Positions 8,316-17,453 of a stretch of 42,889 nucleotides of DNA are shown in pieces. The stretch comes from Pseudomonas sp. CROZ-RG-20F-R04-15. Lineage in GTDB: Bacteria; Pseudomonadota; Gammaproteobacteria; Pseudomonadales; Pseudomonadaceae. The DNA is taken from NCBI RefSeq assembly GCF_022662375.1, contig NZ_JAKNQL010000035.1:1-42889 (forward strand), written 5' to 3'. The stretch's first letter is position 1. Each line of letters begins with the position of its first letter. The notes under the pieces were generated by a model. It ran no database searches. It worked only from the letters and a program-made list of their open reading frames with translations, and was not told the DNA's origin. The position numbers and the translations under genes are program-made.

Positions 8316-9599
8316 TCAAATCACGATGCGCAGGCACTGGCCCGCGTGATACAGCGAGAATCCGGCCTCATACAAACAACTGCGCAAGCCCACGCCGGCC
8401 AGGGGCTGCATCGGTGCGAAGGGAATCGGCAGCGCTTGCGGATTGCCGTTACACAGGTAGTCGGCGAAGGCTTTGCCGACTACGGTCCCGGTTGTGACCC
8501 CGCGACCGTTGTAGCCAGTGACGGCCACCAGTCCTGGCGCCGGTTCGAACAGGCGCATGAGGTGATCGGGGGTGAATGCGATGCGCCCGGTCCAGGTGCA
8601 CTCCCATTCGACCGGCTTCAGATTGGGGAAATAGTGCTGCTGCACGCGATCGGCCCAGGCCTTGAGAAACCACGTCGGTTTCTGATTGCCGTTGCCCAGG
8701 CTACCCAGCAATAACCGCCCTTCTTTGTCGCGGCGGATGCTGCTCAGCACCTGCCGTGTATCCCACGAGCCCTGCCCGCCCGGGAGGATTTCCTGCGCGG
8801 CGTCGTCAGTGAGCGGCACCGAGGCGACCTGATAGTAATAACCGGGGAAGAAGTTGCGTTTGAGTTCGGTCCAGTCGCCTTCGGTGTAGGCGTTGGAGGC
8901 GATCACCACTTGCTCGGCCAGCACCGAACCCTGCTCGGTCTGCACCGACCAGTTCGCGCCCTGACGCTCAAGGCGAGTGACCGGGGAGTGATCGAACATT
9001 TGCCCGCCGAGACCGATCACTGCGTTGGCTAGCCCGGTGACATAAGCCATCGGGTTAAGCGTGCCAGCGCGGCGATCGAGCAACGCAGCGGCGATTTTTT
9101 GCGTACCGGTGGCCTGTTCGCACGCCTTGCCTGTGAGCAGTTCAACCGGCGCACCACGGCGTTTCCATTGCTGTTCACGACTGCGCAGATCCGCCTCGCC
9201 CTTGGCGTTGTGCGCCATGTGCAGTGTGCCTTCGCGGCGCAACTGGCAATCGATGTTGTATTTATCCACAAGGCTGAAGACCAGCGCCGGCGCCGCCCCG
9301 AGCATGCGGTTGAGCTGACTGCCGACCGCTTCACCGAAACCGGCCTCGATCTCGTCCGGCGGGATCCACATGCCGGCGTTGACCAGCCCGACGTTACGTC
9401 CGGAACCACCGTGACCGGCGCGATGAGCTTCCAGCACGCAGACACTTTTGCCTTTTTCCAACAGATGCAGCGCTGCCGACAACCCGGTGAACCCGGCGCC
9501 GATCACGCAGACATCGACTTTGACTTCGCCCTTGAGCGCGGTGTTATCCGGCCTTTGCGGCGTGAGTGTTTCCCACAGACATTCTTCGCGTAACGGCAT
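8316..9599 (-). CDS. amaA: FAD-dependent amino acid oxidase, probable L-pipecolate oxidase AmaA
   Basis: A 427-residue flavoprotein of the DAO/glycine oxidase superfamily. The N-terminal VDVCVIGAGFTGLSAALHL holds the GxGxxG dinucleotide motif (34-39), and the C-terminal GLVAVTGYNGRGVTTGTVVG is the second FAD-binding segment. Related proteins include gamma-glutamylputrescine oxidase PuuB. The neighbour decides the name: amaA-amaB-lysR is the order known in P. putida, where AmaA oxidises L-pipecolate to piperideine-6-carboxylate in D-lysine breakdown. The ATG at 9599 has GGAG upstream. The frame continues upstream to 9848 only by translating a REP element. A REP pair separates it from amaB. An alternative is a PuuB-like amine oxidase. 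Confidence 0.85.
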   Translation of the reverse strand: MPLREECLWETLTPQRPDNTALKGEVKVDVCVIGAGFTGLSAALHLLEKGKSVCVLEAHRAGHGGSGRNVGLVNAGMWIPPDEIEAGFGEAVGSQLNRMLGAAPALVFSLVDKYNIDCQLRREGTLHMAHNAKGEADLRSREQQWKRRGAPVELLTGKACEQATGTQKIAAALLDRRAGTLNPMAYVTGLANAVIGLGGQMFDHSPVTRLERQGANWSVQTEQGSVLAEQVVIASNAYTEGDWTELKRNFFPGYYYQVASVPLTDDAAQEILPGGQGSWDTRQVLSSIRRDKEGRLLLGSLGNGNQKPTWFLKAWADRVQQHYFPNLKPVEWECTWTGRIAFTPDHLMRLFEPAPGLVAVTGYNGRGVTTGTVVGKAFADYLCNGNPQALPIPFAPMQPLAGVGLRSCLYEAGFSLYHAGQCLRIVI

Positions 9600-9640
9600 T
9601 GCCAGACTCCAACAGAAACCTGCCAAACACAGTGCTGATC

Positions 9641-9745
9641 CTGTGGGAGCGAGCTTGCTCCGGGCGGCGTTCCGACGAAAGGGGCGAATCAGCCAACATC
9701 TATGTCGACTGACCCACTGTATTCGCGAGCAGGCTCGCTCCCACA
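9641..9745. repeat. REP pair between amaB and amaA
   Basis: Inverted REP copies, one altered (GAGCGAGCTTGCTCCGGGC). They lie in the short gap between the amaB stop and amaA and may set differential expression within the operon. Confidence 0.85.
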
Positions 9746-9763
9746 AGGAGGGATCTCCACCTG

Positions 9764-11254
9764 TCAGTCGAAGGTGATGCCCTGCGCCAGCGGCAACTCC
9801 AGCGAATAGTTCACGGTGTTGGTCTGACGGCGCATGTATGCGCGCCATGCGTCCGAGCCGGACTCACGCCCCCCACCGGTCTCTTTCTCGCCACCAAACG
9901 CACCGCCAATTTCGGCGCCGCTCGGGCCAATGTTGACGTTGGCGATGCCGCAATCACTGCCGACCGCCGACATGAACTGCTCAGCCTCGCGCACATCAGT
10001 GGTGAAGATGCACGACGACAACCCTTGCGGCACCGCGTTGTTCAGGCGCAGCGCTTCCTGGAAATCGCTGTACCCAACCACGTACAGAATCGGCGCGAAG
10101 GTTTCGCTGCACACCACATCGCTCTGCTCCGGCATTTCAACAATCGCCGGCGACACGTAGTAAGCATTCGGGAACTGATCTTCCAATTGGCGCTTGCCGC
10201 CAAACACCCGACCGCCCTCGCTCAACGCCTGCTCCAGCGCGTCCTGCATGTTTTCGAAACTGTGCTTGTCGATCAGCGGGCCGACCAGATTGCCTTCCAG
10301 CGGATGGCCGATGCGTACTTTCGAATAAGCAGCCTTGAGGCGAGTTACGATTTCTTCCTTGACCGATTCATGGGCGATCAAGCGACGCAGCGTGGTGCAG
10401 CGCTGGCCGGCGGTACCGACGGCGCTGAACAGAATAGCGCGCACCGCCATGTCGAGATCGGCGCTTGGGCCGAGGATCATCGCGTTGTTGCCGCCCAACT
10501 CCAGAATGCTGCGGGCAAAACGTGCAGCGACTTTCGGTGCCACTTCACGGCCCATGCGCGTGCTGCCAGTGGCGCTGATCAGGGCGACACGCGGATCATC
10601 GACCAATGCTTCACCGGCATCACGGCCACCGATAATCACCTGGCAAAGATTCGCCGGGGCATCGCTGAAATTCTTCACCACGCGATCGAAAAGTGCCTGA
10701 CAGGCCAATGCGGTCAGCGGGGTTTTCTCCGACGGTTTCCACACCACCGGGTTACCGCAGACCAGCGCCAGCGTGGTGTTCCACGCCCACACCGCCACCG
10801 GGAAGTTGAACGCGCTGATCACGCCGACCACGCCCAGTGGATGCCAGGTTTCCCGCATGTGGTGGCCGGGACGTTCGGAGGCGATGGTCAAACCGTAGAG
10901 TTGGCGAGACAGACCGACAGCGAAGTCGCAGATGTCGATCATCTCCTGCACTTCACCCAGACCTTCCTGAGTGATCTTGCCGGCTTCCCAGGAAACCAGC
11001 TCACCGAGATCAGCCTTGTATTCACGCAACACTTCACCAAATTGACGCACCAGTTCGCCACGACGCGGAGCCGGTACTTTGCGCCATAGCTCGAATGCAT
11101 GATCTGCGCGACTGATGTGCTGCTCGACTTCGGCCGGGCCTTCCCAGTTGACCGCAGCGATACGGCTGCCGTCGATCGGCGAATGCACCGGCACTTTGCC
11201 GTTCTGATAAAGGGCCGGGTTCACACCTAGACGATCAAGCAATGCGGCAATCAT
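9764..11254 (-). CDS. amaB: L-aminoadipate-semialdehyde dehydrogenase AmaB (ALDH7 family)
   Basis: A 496-residue NAD(P)-dependent aldehyde dehydrogenase of the antiquitin type. The catalytic Cys286 is in GTAGQRCTTLRR and the general base Glu252 in LELGGNN. The FNFPVAVWAWN stretch and GGAFGGEKETGGGRESGSDAW near the C-terminus are typical of ALDH7. It oxidises alpha-aminoadipate semialdehyde (in equilibrium with piperideine-6-carboxylate) to alpha-aminoadipate, the step after AmaA. The ATG at 11254 has GAGGAG upstream. It is divergent from the LysR gene and probably co-transcribed with amaA. Confidence 0.92.
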   Translation of the reverse strand: MIAALLDRLGVNPALYQNGKVPVHSPIDGSRIAAVNWEGPAEVEQHISRADHAFELWRKVPAPRRGELVRQFGEVLREYKADLGELVSWEAGKITQEGLGEVQEMIDICDFAVGLSRQLYGLTIASERPGHHMRETWHPLGVVGVISAFNFPVAVWAWNTTLALVCGNPVVWKPSEKTPLTALACQALFDRVVKNFSDAPANLCQVIIGGRDAGEALVDDPRVALISATGSTRMGREVAPKVAARFARSILELGGNNAMILGPSADLDMAVRAILFSAVGTAGQRCTTLRRLIAHESVKEEIVTRLKAAYSKVRIGHPLEGNLVGPLIDKHSFENMQDALEQALSEGGRVFGGKRQLEDQFPNAYYVSPAIVEMPEQSDVVCSETFAPILYVVGYSDFQEALRLNNAVPQGLSSCIFTTDVREAEQFMSAVGSDCGIANVNIGPSGAEIGGAFGGEKETGGGRESGSDAWRAYMRRQTNTVNYSLELPLAQGITFD

Positions 11255-11417
11255 GGGTCACTCCTCAAGCAAAAAACTGAATGTGTGCGGGCGCTTTTTC
11301 GCGACCGGGCAGGCCTTTAGTTGTAGCGTCACAATGGCGAGTCAACAAACGACCTTTACGCGAGATATCATTCCGTTTATTCATGCTGGGCATAGAAAGA
11401 CAAGAAAAGGATCAGCC

Positions 11418-12314
11418 ATGCTGAACAAACGCCACTTGCCGTCGATCACCGCCCTGCAGTGTTTCGAGGCCGTAACCCGGCACTTGAGTTTCACTCGCGC
11501 TGCCGAGGAACTGAACCTGACTCAGAGTGCGGTGAGCAAACAGGTCGCACAGCTTGAAGAGCTGTTGCAGCACTTGTTGTTCCGCCGCGTGCGCCGGCGT
11601 TTGCAGATGACCCCGGCCGGGGATTTGTACCTGGTTGAAGTACGAAAAATCCTCTCGCAGGTGGAGATGTCGACGCACTACCTGCGTTCCTACGGCGGCG
11701 AAACCGAAGTCCTGCGTGTTTCTACGCCCTCGACCTTCGGCGCCCGCTGGCTGGTACCGCGCCTGAAAGGCTGGCGCTTGCGCCATCCGTCGATCCATCT
11801 GGATTTGTGCAACGAACAGGAAGCGGATGATCTGCTGCAAGGGCGCAGTGATCTGGCGTTCTACTTCGGTCAGGGCTCACGGCCCGGCACTGAATGCCTG
11901 AAGTTGTTCGGCGAAGAGCTGGTGCCAGTCTGCGCGCCGGGCAGCCTGCCCGACACGCCATTCACTGATCCGACGCAACTCACCGATCTGGTTCTGCTGC
12001 AAAATGCCTCGCGCCCGCAGGCGTGGCACGACTGGTTCGACAGTCAGGGTTACCAGACCGAACACAGCTACCACGGGCCGCGTTTCGAAACCTTTTATAT
12101 GTGCATTCGCGCCGCGCAGGTTGGCTGCGGTGTGGCGTTGTTACCGCGATTTCTGGTGGAAGAGGAATTGGCCGACGGCAAACTGGTCATTCCCTGGGAG
12201 CATGCAATGCCCAGTTCCGACGCCTATTACCTGGCCTACCCGGAACACGCGGCGGAAGTGCCGAAGGTGCGCGATTTCGTCAAATGGATGCTGGAGCAGA
12301 TCGACCATTCCTGA
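11418..12314 (+). CDS. LysR family regulator, probable regulator of amaAB
   Basis: A 298-residue LysR-type transcriptional regulator. The winged HTH covers residues 7-68 (LPSITALQCFEAVTRHLSFT, followed by RAAEELNLTQSAVSKQVAQL). The remainder is a periplasmic-binding-like effector domain of the GcvA/AmpR subgroup. The ATG at 11418 has AAAAGGA just upstream. The frame extends to 11253 but without a start signal. It is transcribed away from amaB across a gap of about 160 bases, the usual arrangement of a LysR gene and its target. The effector is likely a lysine/pipecolate pathway intermediate (inference). Confidence 0.88.
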   Translation: MLNKRHLPSITALQCFEAVTRHLSFTRAAEELNLTQSAVSKQVAQLEELLQHLLFRRVRRRLQMTPAGDLYLVEVRKILSQVEMSTHYLRSYGGETEVLRVSTPSTFGARWLVPRLKGWRLRHPSIHLDLCNEQEADDLLQGRSDLAFYFGQGSRPGTECLKLFGEELVPVCAPGSLPDTPFTDPTQLTDLVLLQNASRPQAWHDWFDSQGYQTEHSYHGPRFETFYMCIRAAQVGCGVALLPRFLVEEELADGKLVIPWEHAMPSSDAYYLAYPEHAAEVPKVRDFVKWMLEQIDHS

Positions 12315-12350
12315 TCCCCTGCATTTGTTCGCTTCTACAGGGAAAACCTA

Positions 12351-13160
12351 TCAGGCGATAACAAACAGGCCCTCAACAACCTGAGCCTGGGCCAGACGCG
12401 CACGTAGATCGTCATCGATAGCGCAATCATCAGGCTTGTACAACCGAACGCGTCGATAGGCATCGACGCGATTGATTTCCTGCCCGAGATACTCCCAGAC
12501 AACTCTAGAGCACGCAGGAGCACGATGATCCGCAGCTGAAACCCCTATTTTCAAACCATTGAGCCGTGTAATACAGCTTTTAAAACTTGGGATGAGAATG
12601 GTCTGGCTGATTTCGTTGGAGGTAAGTGACTCATAATCGATGAAAAACAAGCGATCCCGCAGGTAATAAGCAACACCCAGATATTGATACCGTTCAAAAT
12701 CTTCCCTCGTCCCGGCAATCTGTAAGCGCTCGTTTCTCTCGTAGACGACGTCATCCCCCTCCCCCCGAACATGCACAAGCGAACACAGAATGGAGCCGGG
12801 GTCAGTCATTGCATGGTAATACTCGTGGTAATAACCGATATGGGCTCTCAGTTCCGCTGAAGACTTTTGACGAAGATGCTCATGCATTATCTGCGGCGCA
12901 GTTACCTCGCCCAAGGCTTGATTCTTACGGGCTTTCACGCCAATCTGGTTGATGAATTGATCCATTGGAAGTCCGATCTCAACTTCCTCCACACCAAAGA
13001 AGTCGCAGATTCGTTTGAGATTAAAAGGTGTCGGAACACTTTTCCCACAAAGATACTTATTGAATTGCCCACGATTAATATGAATTTTCCTACAAACCTC
13101 CGCGACAGATCTGTAGTGACTGCACAGCAGCCTCAAGTTCGCCGGAAGAAACTCAAACAT
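12351..13160 (-). CDS. XRE-type helix-turn-helix regulator
   Basis: A 269-residue protein. Residues 5-60 form a lambda-repressor-like HTH (LRLLCSHYRSVAEVCRKIHI, followed by NRGQFNKYLCGKSVPTPF). The larger C-terminal part has no motif I recognise and is presumably a ligand-sensing or multimerisation domain. I prefer the ATG at 13160. A TTG five codons upstream is possible, and neither has a strong ribosome site. Its divergent partner is an AGCS amino acid symporter 175 bases away, which makes it the likely controller of that gene. The base composition and codon use are more AT-rich than in neighbouring genes, suggesting that this regulator-transporter block was acquired separately. Confidence 0.8.
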   Translation of the reverse strand: MFEFLPANLRLLCSHYRSVAEVCRKIHINRGQFNKYLCGKSVPTPFNLKRICDFFGVEEVEIGLPMDQFINQIGVKARKNQALGEVTAPQIMHEHLRQKSSAELRAHIGYYHEYYHAMTDPGSILCSLVHVRGEGDDVVYERNERLQIAGTREDFERYQYLGVAYYLRDRLFFIDYESLTSNEISQTILIPSFKSCITRLNGLKIGVSAADHRAPACSRVVWEYLGQEINRVDAYRRVRLYKPDDCAIDDDLRARLAQAQVVEGLFVIA

Positions 13161-13188
13161 ACAGTAACCCAACAAAAATCAAGAAGAG

Positions 13189-13230
13189 GCAACCATAGCA
13201 GCAACTCGCATCACTTTTAAGCAACTTGCG
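13189..13230. promoter_or_regulatory. GCAAC direct repeats in the regulator-symporter gap
   Basis: GCAACTCGC (13201-13209) and GCAACTTGC (13221-13229) are nearly identical and spaced exactly 20 bases, two helical turns. A further GCAACCATA lies at 13189. They sit between the divergent XRE regulator and the AGCS symporter and are plausible operators (inference). Confidence 0.4.
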
Positions 13231-13334
13231 AAATTGCGCCGAATGAAATATGGCTGGATATTACGACACCTGAAAGCCTTCAGGACTGACGGCACCATTA
13301 ATTCGCCAGCACTCTATATAGCAAGGAGCTTTGA

Positions 13335-14795
13335 ATGCTAGACGTCATCAACGATTTTTTGTCGGGCAAGGTATTAATACCTTTAGTTCTTGGACTGGGA
13401 AGCTATTTCACTGTCCGATCGGGATTTGTCCAGATTAGATATTTCGCTCACATGTTCGGTGTATTACACGGAAGCTGGCGCGCAGGCAGCCATCAATTGA
13501 GTTCATTTCAGGCACTCACACTCAGTCTCGCCGGACGCGTGGGCACCGGCAATATCGTTGGGGTCGGGATTGCCGTCAGCATGGGTGGCCCCGGCGCCGT
13601 ATTCTGGATGTGGATGACCGCACTTTTGGGTATGTCGAGCAGCCTTTTCGAATGCACGCTGGGTCAGCTCTATAAACGCAGCGACGAAAACGGTCTCTAT
13701 CGAGGAGGGCCGTGTTGGTACATCCAGCACGGTCTGGGCAAACGCTGGCTCGGGATAATAGCGGCTGTATTAATGCTGGTGACCTTCGGATTTGCAATCA
13801 ACGGTCTCGAGTCCCATGCAGTATCTCACTCGCTAAAGGATGCGTTTGGCCTGCCCCCCATGAGGTCAGGACTGGCACTTTCGTTGATGCTGGGAGTTGT
13901 CCTTATCGGCGGGATAAAGCGCATAGCAGCAGTTGCCGACCTTTTGGTTCCTCTCAAGGTTCTCGCCTATATCGGCGTGACGGGTTACGTGTTGATCCTG
14001 CAGCTCGATCAAGTTCCGACAATGCTGCTGACCATTATCAAAAGCGCACTCGGTCTGGATCAGGCGCTTGGCGGTCTGATTGGCAGTGCAATTATCATGG
14101 GTGTCAGACGCGGGATATTTTCCAACGAAGCAGGACTGGGTAGTGCGCCTAACGTTGCGTCAGTAGCGAAGGTCAGTCATCCAGTTGCACAGGGCGTCGT
14201 ACAAGCACTGAGTGTTTTCATCGATACATTCGTGATCTGCACATGCACTGCACTAATGATTTTGCTGTCCGGTTTCTACACATTGGGCCTTGAAGATGAC
14301 GGGATCGTTCTGGCACAAAACTCGCTGGCAGCGGTTGTAGGAGAATGGGGACGAATGTTTATCAGCGTGGTGCTTGCGTTGTTTGTATTCACGGCAATGC
14401 TTTACAACTACTACCTGGGAGAAAACAGTTTGCGGTTCATGTTTGCCGAACCCCGTAAAGTGCTGATTCTCTATCGTGGCCTAGTGTTGACTCTAGTGTT
14501 CTGGGGATCGGTCGAAGATCTTTCCACTGTTCTGGCTTTCGCAGATATCACCATGACGTTACTGGCACTCGCCAACCTGATCACGATGGCGTTGCTTTTC
14601 AAGATATGCCTGCGCATCTTGCGTGATTATGATAACCAACGCCGCGCCGGAGTCGAGACACCCATTTTCGATTCAAAATTATTTCTTGATCTGGATCTTG
14701 ATCCTGTGGCGTGGCCACCGCTGGCTTGCCGCTCTAGCACAATGAAACTTGGCGAGTCCTCTGACTCCCCGGAAATCAACAAACAGATTGCTTAG
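13335..14795 (+). CDS. AGCS family amino acid:cation (alanine/glycine:Na+) symporter
   Basis: A 486-residue inner-membrane symporter with about ten to eleven hydrophobic helices. The family signatures are clear: GRVGTGNIVGVGIAVSMGGP near residues 67-86 and GAVFWMWMTALLGM directly after. RRGIFSNEAGLGSAP in the middle is another AGCS hallmark. It should import alanine, glycine or a similar amino acid with Na+ or H+. The start at 13335 has AAGGAG upstream. The XRE regulator on the other strand is the likely controller. Codon use is more AT-rich than in the flanking core genes. A small gene follows in the same direction. Confidence 0.9.
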   Translation: MLDVINDFLSGKVLIPLVLGLGSYFTVRSGFVQIRYFAHMFGVLHGSWRAGSHQLSSFQALTLSLAGRVGTGNIVGVGIAVSMGGPGAVFWMWMTALLGMSSSLFECTLGQLYKRSDENGLYRGGPCWYIQHGLGKRWLGIIAAVLMLVTFGFAINGLESHAVSHSLKDAFGLPPMRSGLALSLMLGVVLIGGIKRIAAVADLLVPLKVLAYIGVTGYVLILQLDQVPTMLLTIIKSALGLDQALGGLIGSAIIMGVRRGIFSNEAGLGSAPNVASVAKVSHPVAQGVVQALSVFIDTFVICTCTALMILLSGFYTLGLEDDGIVLAQNSLAAVVGEWGRMFISVVLALFVFTAMLYNYYLGENSLRFMFAEPRKVLILYRGLVLTLVFWGSVEDLSTVLAFADITMTLLALANLITMALLFKICLRILRDYDNQRRAGVETPIFDSKLFLDLDLDPVAWPPLACRSSTMKLGESSDSPEINKQIA

Positions 14796-14920
14796 GCTTG
14801 GCTAGAACAGATGCAGAGTCGTTAAACCAGGTAATGACTCTGCAGAAGGCAAACCAACAAATCCAACTATCAAACTAAAACAATATGTCACGCCTAAAAC
14901 AACCTGAAGGACCTTCATCC

Positions 14921-15175
14921 ATGTCTAAAATCGCAACCAATGAAATGATAAGAGCTGCCATGATTAAAGCCGTTGAAACCAGGCTGATACCAAGACACTC
15001 ACTGCTCGCCGAGTATTTAAAGAGCTGGGACTGTCTTGAACAAGTGCTTCACGCCGCACTTGAGGTACAACCGAAAATGAACAATTTTTGCGGGCTAAGG
15101 TGTATGGCCTCAGCGGATCTTTCACCTGAAATCAAAAAAGCACTGGCAATCCCCACCGCTGATATGCGCCACTAG
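14921..15175 (+). CDS. small protein of unknown function
   Basis: An 84-residue protein with no recognised domain. It starts MSKIATNEMIRAAMIKAVET and looks mostly helical, with three Cys (one in SWDCLEQ, then CGLRC as CxxxC). The ATG at 14921 has AAGGA nine bases upstream, better than the upstream ATG at 14885. It follows the symporter by 125 bases on the same strand and shares its AT-rich composition, so it may belong to that unit, for example as a regulator or accessory protein. No function is proposed. Confidence 0.6.
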   Translation: MSKIATNEMIRAAMIKAVETRLIPRHSLLAEYLKSWDCLEQVLHAALEVQPKMNNFCGLRCMASADLSPEIKKALAIPTADMRH

Positions 15176-15225
15176 CGCCATTGATTGAGACCGCGCCACG
15201 GCGCGGCGCACCTGGAGACCCCGTT

Positions 15226-16449
15226 ATGAGCGAGAGTGTGTTTGCCGATCGCATCGTGCAGAACCTGCTCGACACCGACTTCTACAAACTGACAATGATG
15301 CAGGCGGTGCTGCACAACTACCCCAACGTTGAAGTCGAATGGGAGTTCCGCTGCCGTAACAGCGAGGACTTGCGGCCCTACCTGGCCGAGATCCGTTTTC
15401 AGATCGAGCGTCTGGCCGAGCTGAGCCTGAGCGCCGACCAACTGAGTTTCCTTGAGCGGATCAGCTTCCTCAAACCGGACTTCCTGCGTTTCCTCGGGCT
15501 GTTCCGCTTCAACCTGCGCTATGTGCACACCGGTATCGAAAACGGCGAGTTGTTCATCCGTCTGCGCGGGCCGTGGCTGCATGTGATTCTCTACGAAGTG
15601 CCGTTGCTGGCGATCGTCAGCGAAGTACGCAACCGCTATCGCTACCGTGAAACCGTGCTGGAACAGGCGCGCGAACAGCTCTATCGCAAGTTCGACTGGC
15701 TGACCGCCAACGCTTCGACCGATGAGTTAGCGCAACTGCAAGTTGCCGATTTCGGCACCCGTCGACGCTTTTCGTATGGCGTGCAGGCTGAAGTGGTGAA
15801 CGTGCTCAAACACGATTTCCCCGGACGTTTTGTCGGCACCAGCAACGTGCACCTGTCCCGCGAACTGGACATGAAACCGCTGGGCACCATGGCCCACGAG
15901 TGGATCATGGCCCACCAGCAACTCGGTCCACGGCTGATCGACAGCCAGATCGCCGCACTCGATTGTTGGGTCCGCGAGTACCGTGGTCTGCTCGGGATCG
16001 CCCTCACCGACTGCATCACCACCGATGCGTTTCTCGGCGATTTCGATCTGTTCTTCGCCAAGCTTTTCGACGGCCTGCGCCACGACTCCGGTGATCCTGT
16101 GGTGTGGGGCGAAAAATGCATCGCGCACTATCACAGGCTTGGCATCGACCCGATGAGCAAGACTCTGGTGTTCTCCGACAGCCTGACCCTGCCCAAGTCG
16201 CTGGAGATCTTCCGCGCGCTGCACGGTCGGATCAACGTCAGTTTCGGCATCGGCACCAACCTCACCTGCGACATTCCGGGTGTCGAACCGATGAGCATCG
16301 TGCTTAAAATGACTGCCTGCAACGGCCAACCGGTGGCGAAGATCTCCGACGAGCCAGGCAAGTCCCACTGCAAAGACCCGAATTTCGTCGCCTATTTGCG
16401 ACACGTGTTCCAGGTTCCTGCCGATTCCAGTCTATCTAGCAAGGAGTGA
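15226..16449 (+). CDS. pncB: nicotinate phosphoribosyltransferase
   Basis: A 407-residue enzyme of NAD salvage that makes nicotinate mononucleotide from nicotinate and PRPP with ATP. The N-terminal LLDTDFYKLTM (14-24) is the family signature. GTMAHEW carries His224, the position of the histidine phosphorylated in the catalytic cycle. The substrate-binding region SFGIGTNLTCD is also present. The ATG at 15226 opens MSESVFADR, while the frame upstream of it lacks a ribosome site. nadE follows after four bases, so the two form an operon running from nicotinate to NAD. Confidence 0.95.
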   Translation: MSESVFADRIVQNLLDTDFYKLTMMQAVLHNYPNVEVEWEFRCRNSEDLRPYLAEIRFQIERLAELSLSADQLSFLERISFLKPDFLRFLGLFRFNLRYVHTGIENGELFIRLRGPWLHVILYEVPLLAIVSEVRNRYRYRETVLEQAREQLYRKFDWLTANASTDELAQLQVADFGTRRRFSYGVQAEVVNVLKHDFPGRFVGTSNVHLSRELDMKPLGTMAHEWIMAHQQLGPRLIDSQIAALDCWVREYRGLLGIALTDCITTDAFLGDFDLFFAKLFDGLRHDSGDPVVWGEKCIAHYHRLGIDPMSKTLVFSDSLTLPKSLEIFRALHGRINVSFGIGTNLTCDIPGVEPMSIVLKMTACNGQPVAKISDEPGKSHCKDPNFVAYLRHVFQVPADSSLSSKE

Positions 16450-16453
16450 ATTC

Positions 16454-17281
16454 ATGCAAGCCGTACAGCGTGAGATTGCTGAACAGCTCAAAGTGCAACC
16501 GCCGTTCGCCGACTACAAGGCTCTGCAGGCCGAAGTCGCCCGGCGCATTACCTTTATTCAGGATTGCCTGGTCAATTCGGGGCTCAAGACACTGGTGCTG
16601 GGCATCAGCGGCGGCGTCGACTCGTTGACCGCAGGTCTGTTGGCTCAGCGCGCGATGCGTGAGCTGCGCGACCAGACCGGCGACAACAGCTACAAATTCA
16701 TCGCCGTGCGCCTGCCGTACGAAACCCAGTTCGACGAGCACGACGCCCAGGCTTCGGTGGATTTCATCGCCCCGGACGAGCGTCACACGGTCAACATCGG
16801 CCCGGCGGTGAAATCGCTGGCCAGTGAAGTCGCCGCATTCGAAGGCAAGCACGCGGTGTCGGTGGACTTTGTGCTTGGCAATACCAAGGCACGCATGCGC
16901 ATGGTCGCCCAGTACACCATCGCTGGCGCGGCGCACGGCTTGGTGATCGGTACCGATCATGCAGCGGAAGCGGTAATGGGTTTCTTCACCAAGTTCGGTG
17001 ACGGTGCCTGCGATCTGGCGCCGCTCAGCGGCCTGGTGAAAAACCAGGTTCGGGCGATTGCGCGCAGCTTTGGTGCGCCGGAGTCGCTGGTCGAGAAAAT
17101 CCCGACGGCGGATCTGGAAGACCTGTCGCCGGGGAAACCAGACGAAGCGTCCCACGGCGTGACCTATGCCGAGATCGATGCGTTCCTGCACGGCGAACCG
17201 GTGCGTCAGGAAGCGTTCGACATCATCGTTGCGACTTACAACAAGACGCATCACAAGCGTGTGATGCCGTTTGCGCCGTAA
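16454..17281 (+). CDS. nadE: NH3-dependent NAD+ synthetase
   Basis: A 275-residue single-domain NAD synthetase that adenylates nicotinic acid adenine dinucleotide and amidates it with ammonia. The P-loop SGGVDS (52-57) is the ATP-pyrophosphatase motif. IGTDHAAEAVMGFFTKFGDG and PTADLEDLSPGKPDE are typical of the family. The absence of an N-terminal glutaminase domain marks it as the ammonia-dependent form. AAGGAG precedes the ATG, and the gene is coupled to pncB. A strong terminator follows. Confidence 0.96.
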   Translation: MQAVQREIAEQLKVQPPFADYKALQAEVARRITFIQDCLVNSGLKTLVLGISGGVDSLTAGLLAQRAMRELRDQTGDNSYKFIAVRLPYETQFDEHDAQASVDFIAPDERHTVNIGPAVKSLASEVAAFEGKHAVSVDFVLGNTKARMRMVAQYTIAGAAHGLVIGTDHAAEAVMGFFTKFGDGACDLAPLSGLVKNQVRAIARSFGAPESLVEKIPTADLEDLSPGKPDEASHGVTYAEIDAFLHGEPVRQEAFDIIVATYNKTHHKRVMPFAP

Positions 17282-17298
17282 GTGCTGATGGCATGAAA

Positions 17299-17335
17299 AA
17301 GCCCGCTGAGGAGTGATCCTCAGCGGGCTTTTCTT
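17299..17335 (+). terminator. terminator of pncB-nadE
   Basis: A perfect 14-bp stem (AAGCCCGCTGAGGA/TCCTCAGCGGGCTT) with loop GTGA is followed by TTCTTT. The A-rich 5' side would also let it work on the minus strand. Confidence 0.92.
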
Positions 17336-17367
17336 TGGCCCAGACATCAGTTGATGCTGATGGCCCC

Positions 17368-17430
17368 TTCGCGAGCAAGCTCGCTCCCACATTGACGGCG
17401 TGAACCTGTGGGAGCGAGCCTGCTCGCGAA
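17368..17430. repeat. REP pair (REPIN)
   Basis: Two inverted REP copies about 17 bases apart, between the converging nadE and azurin genes. Confidence 0.9.
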
Positions 17431-17453
17431 GAACGATGACGCGGTTGATCGGC

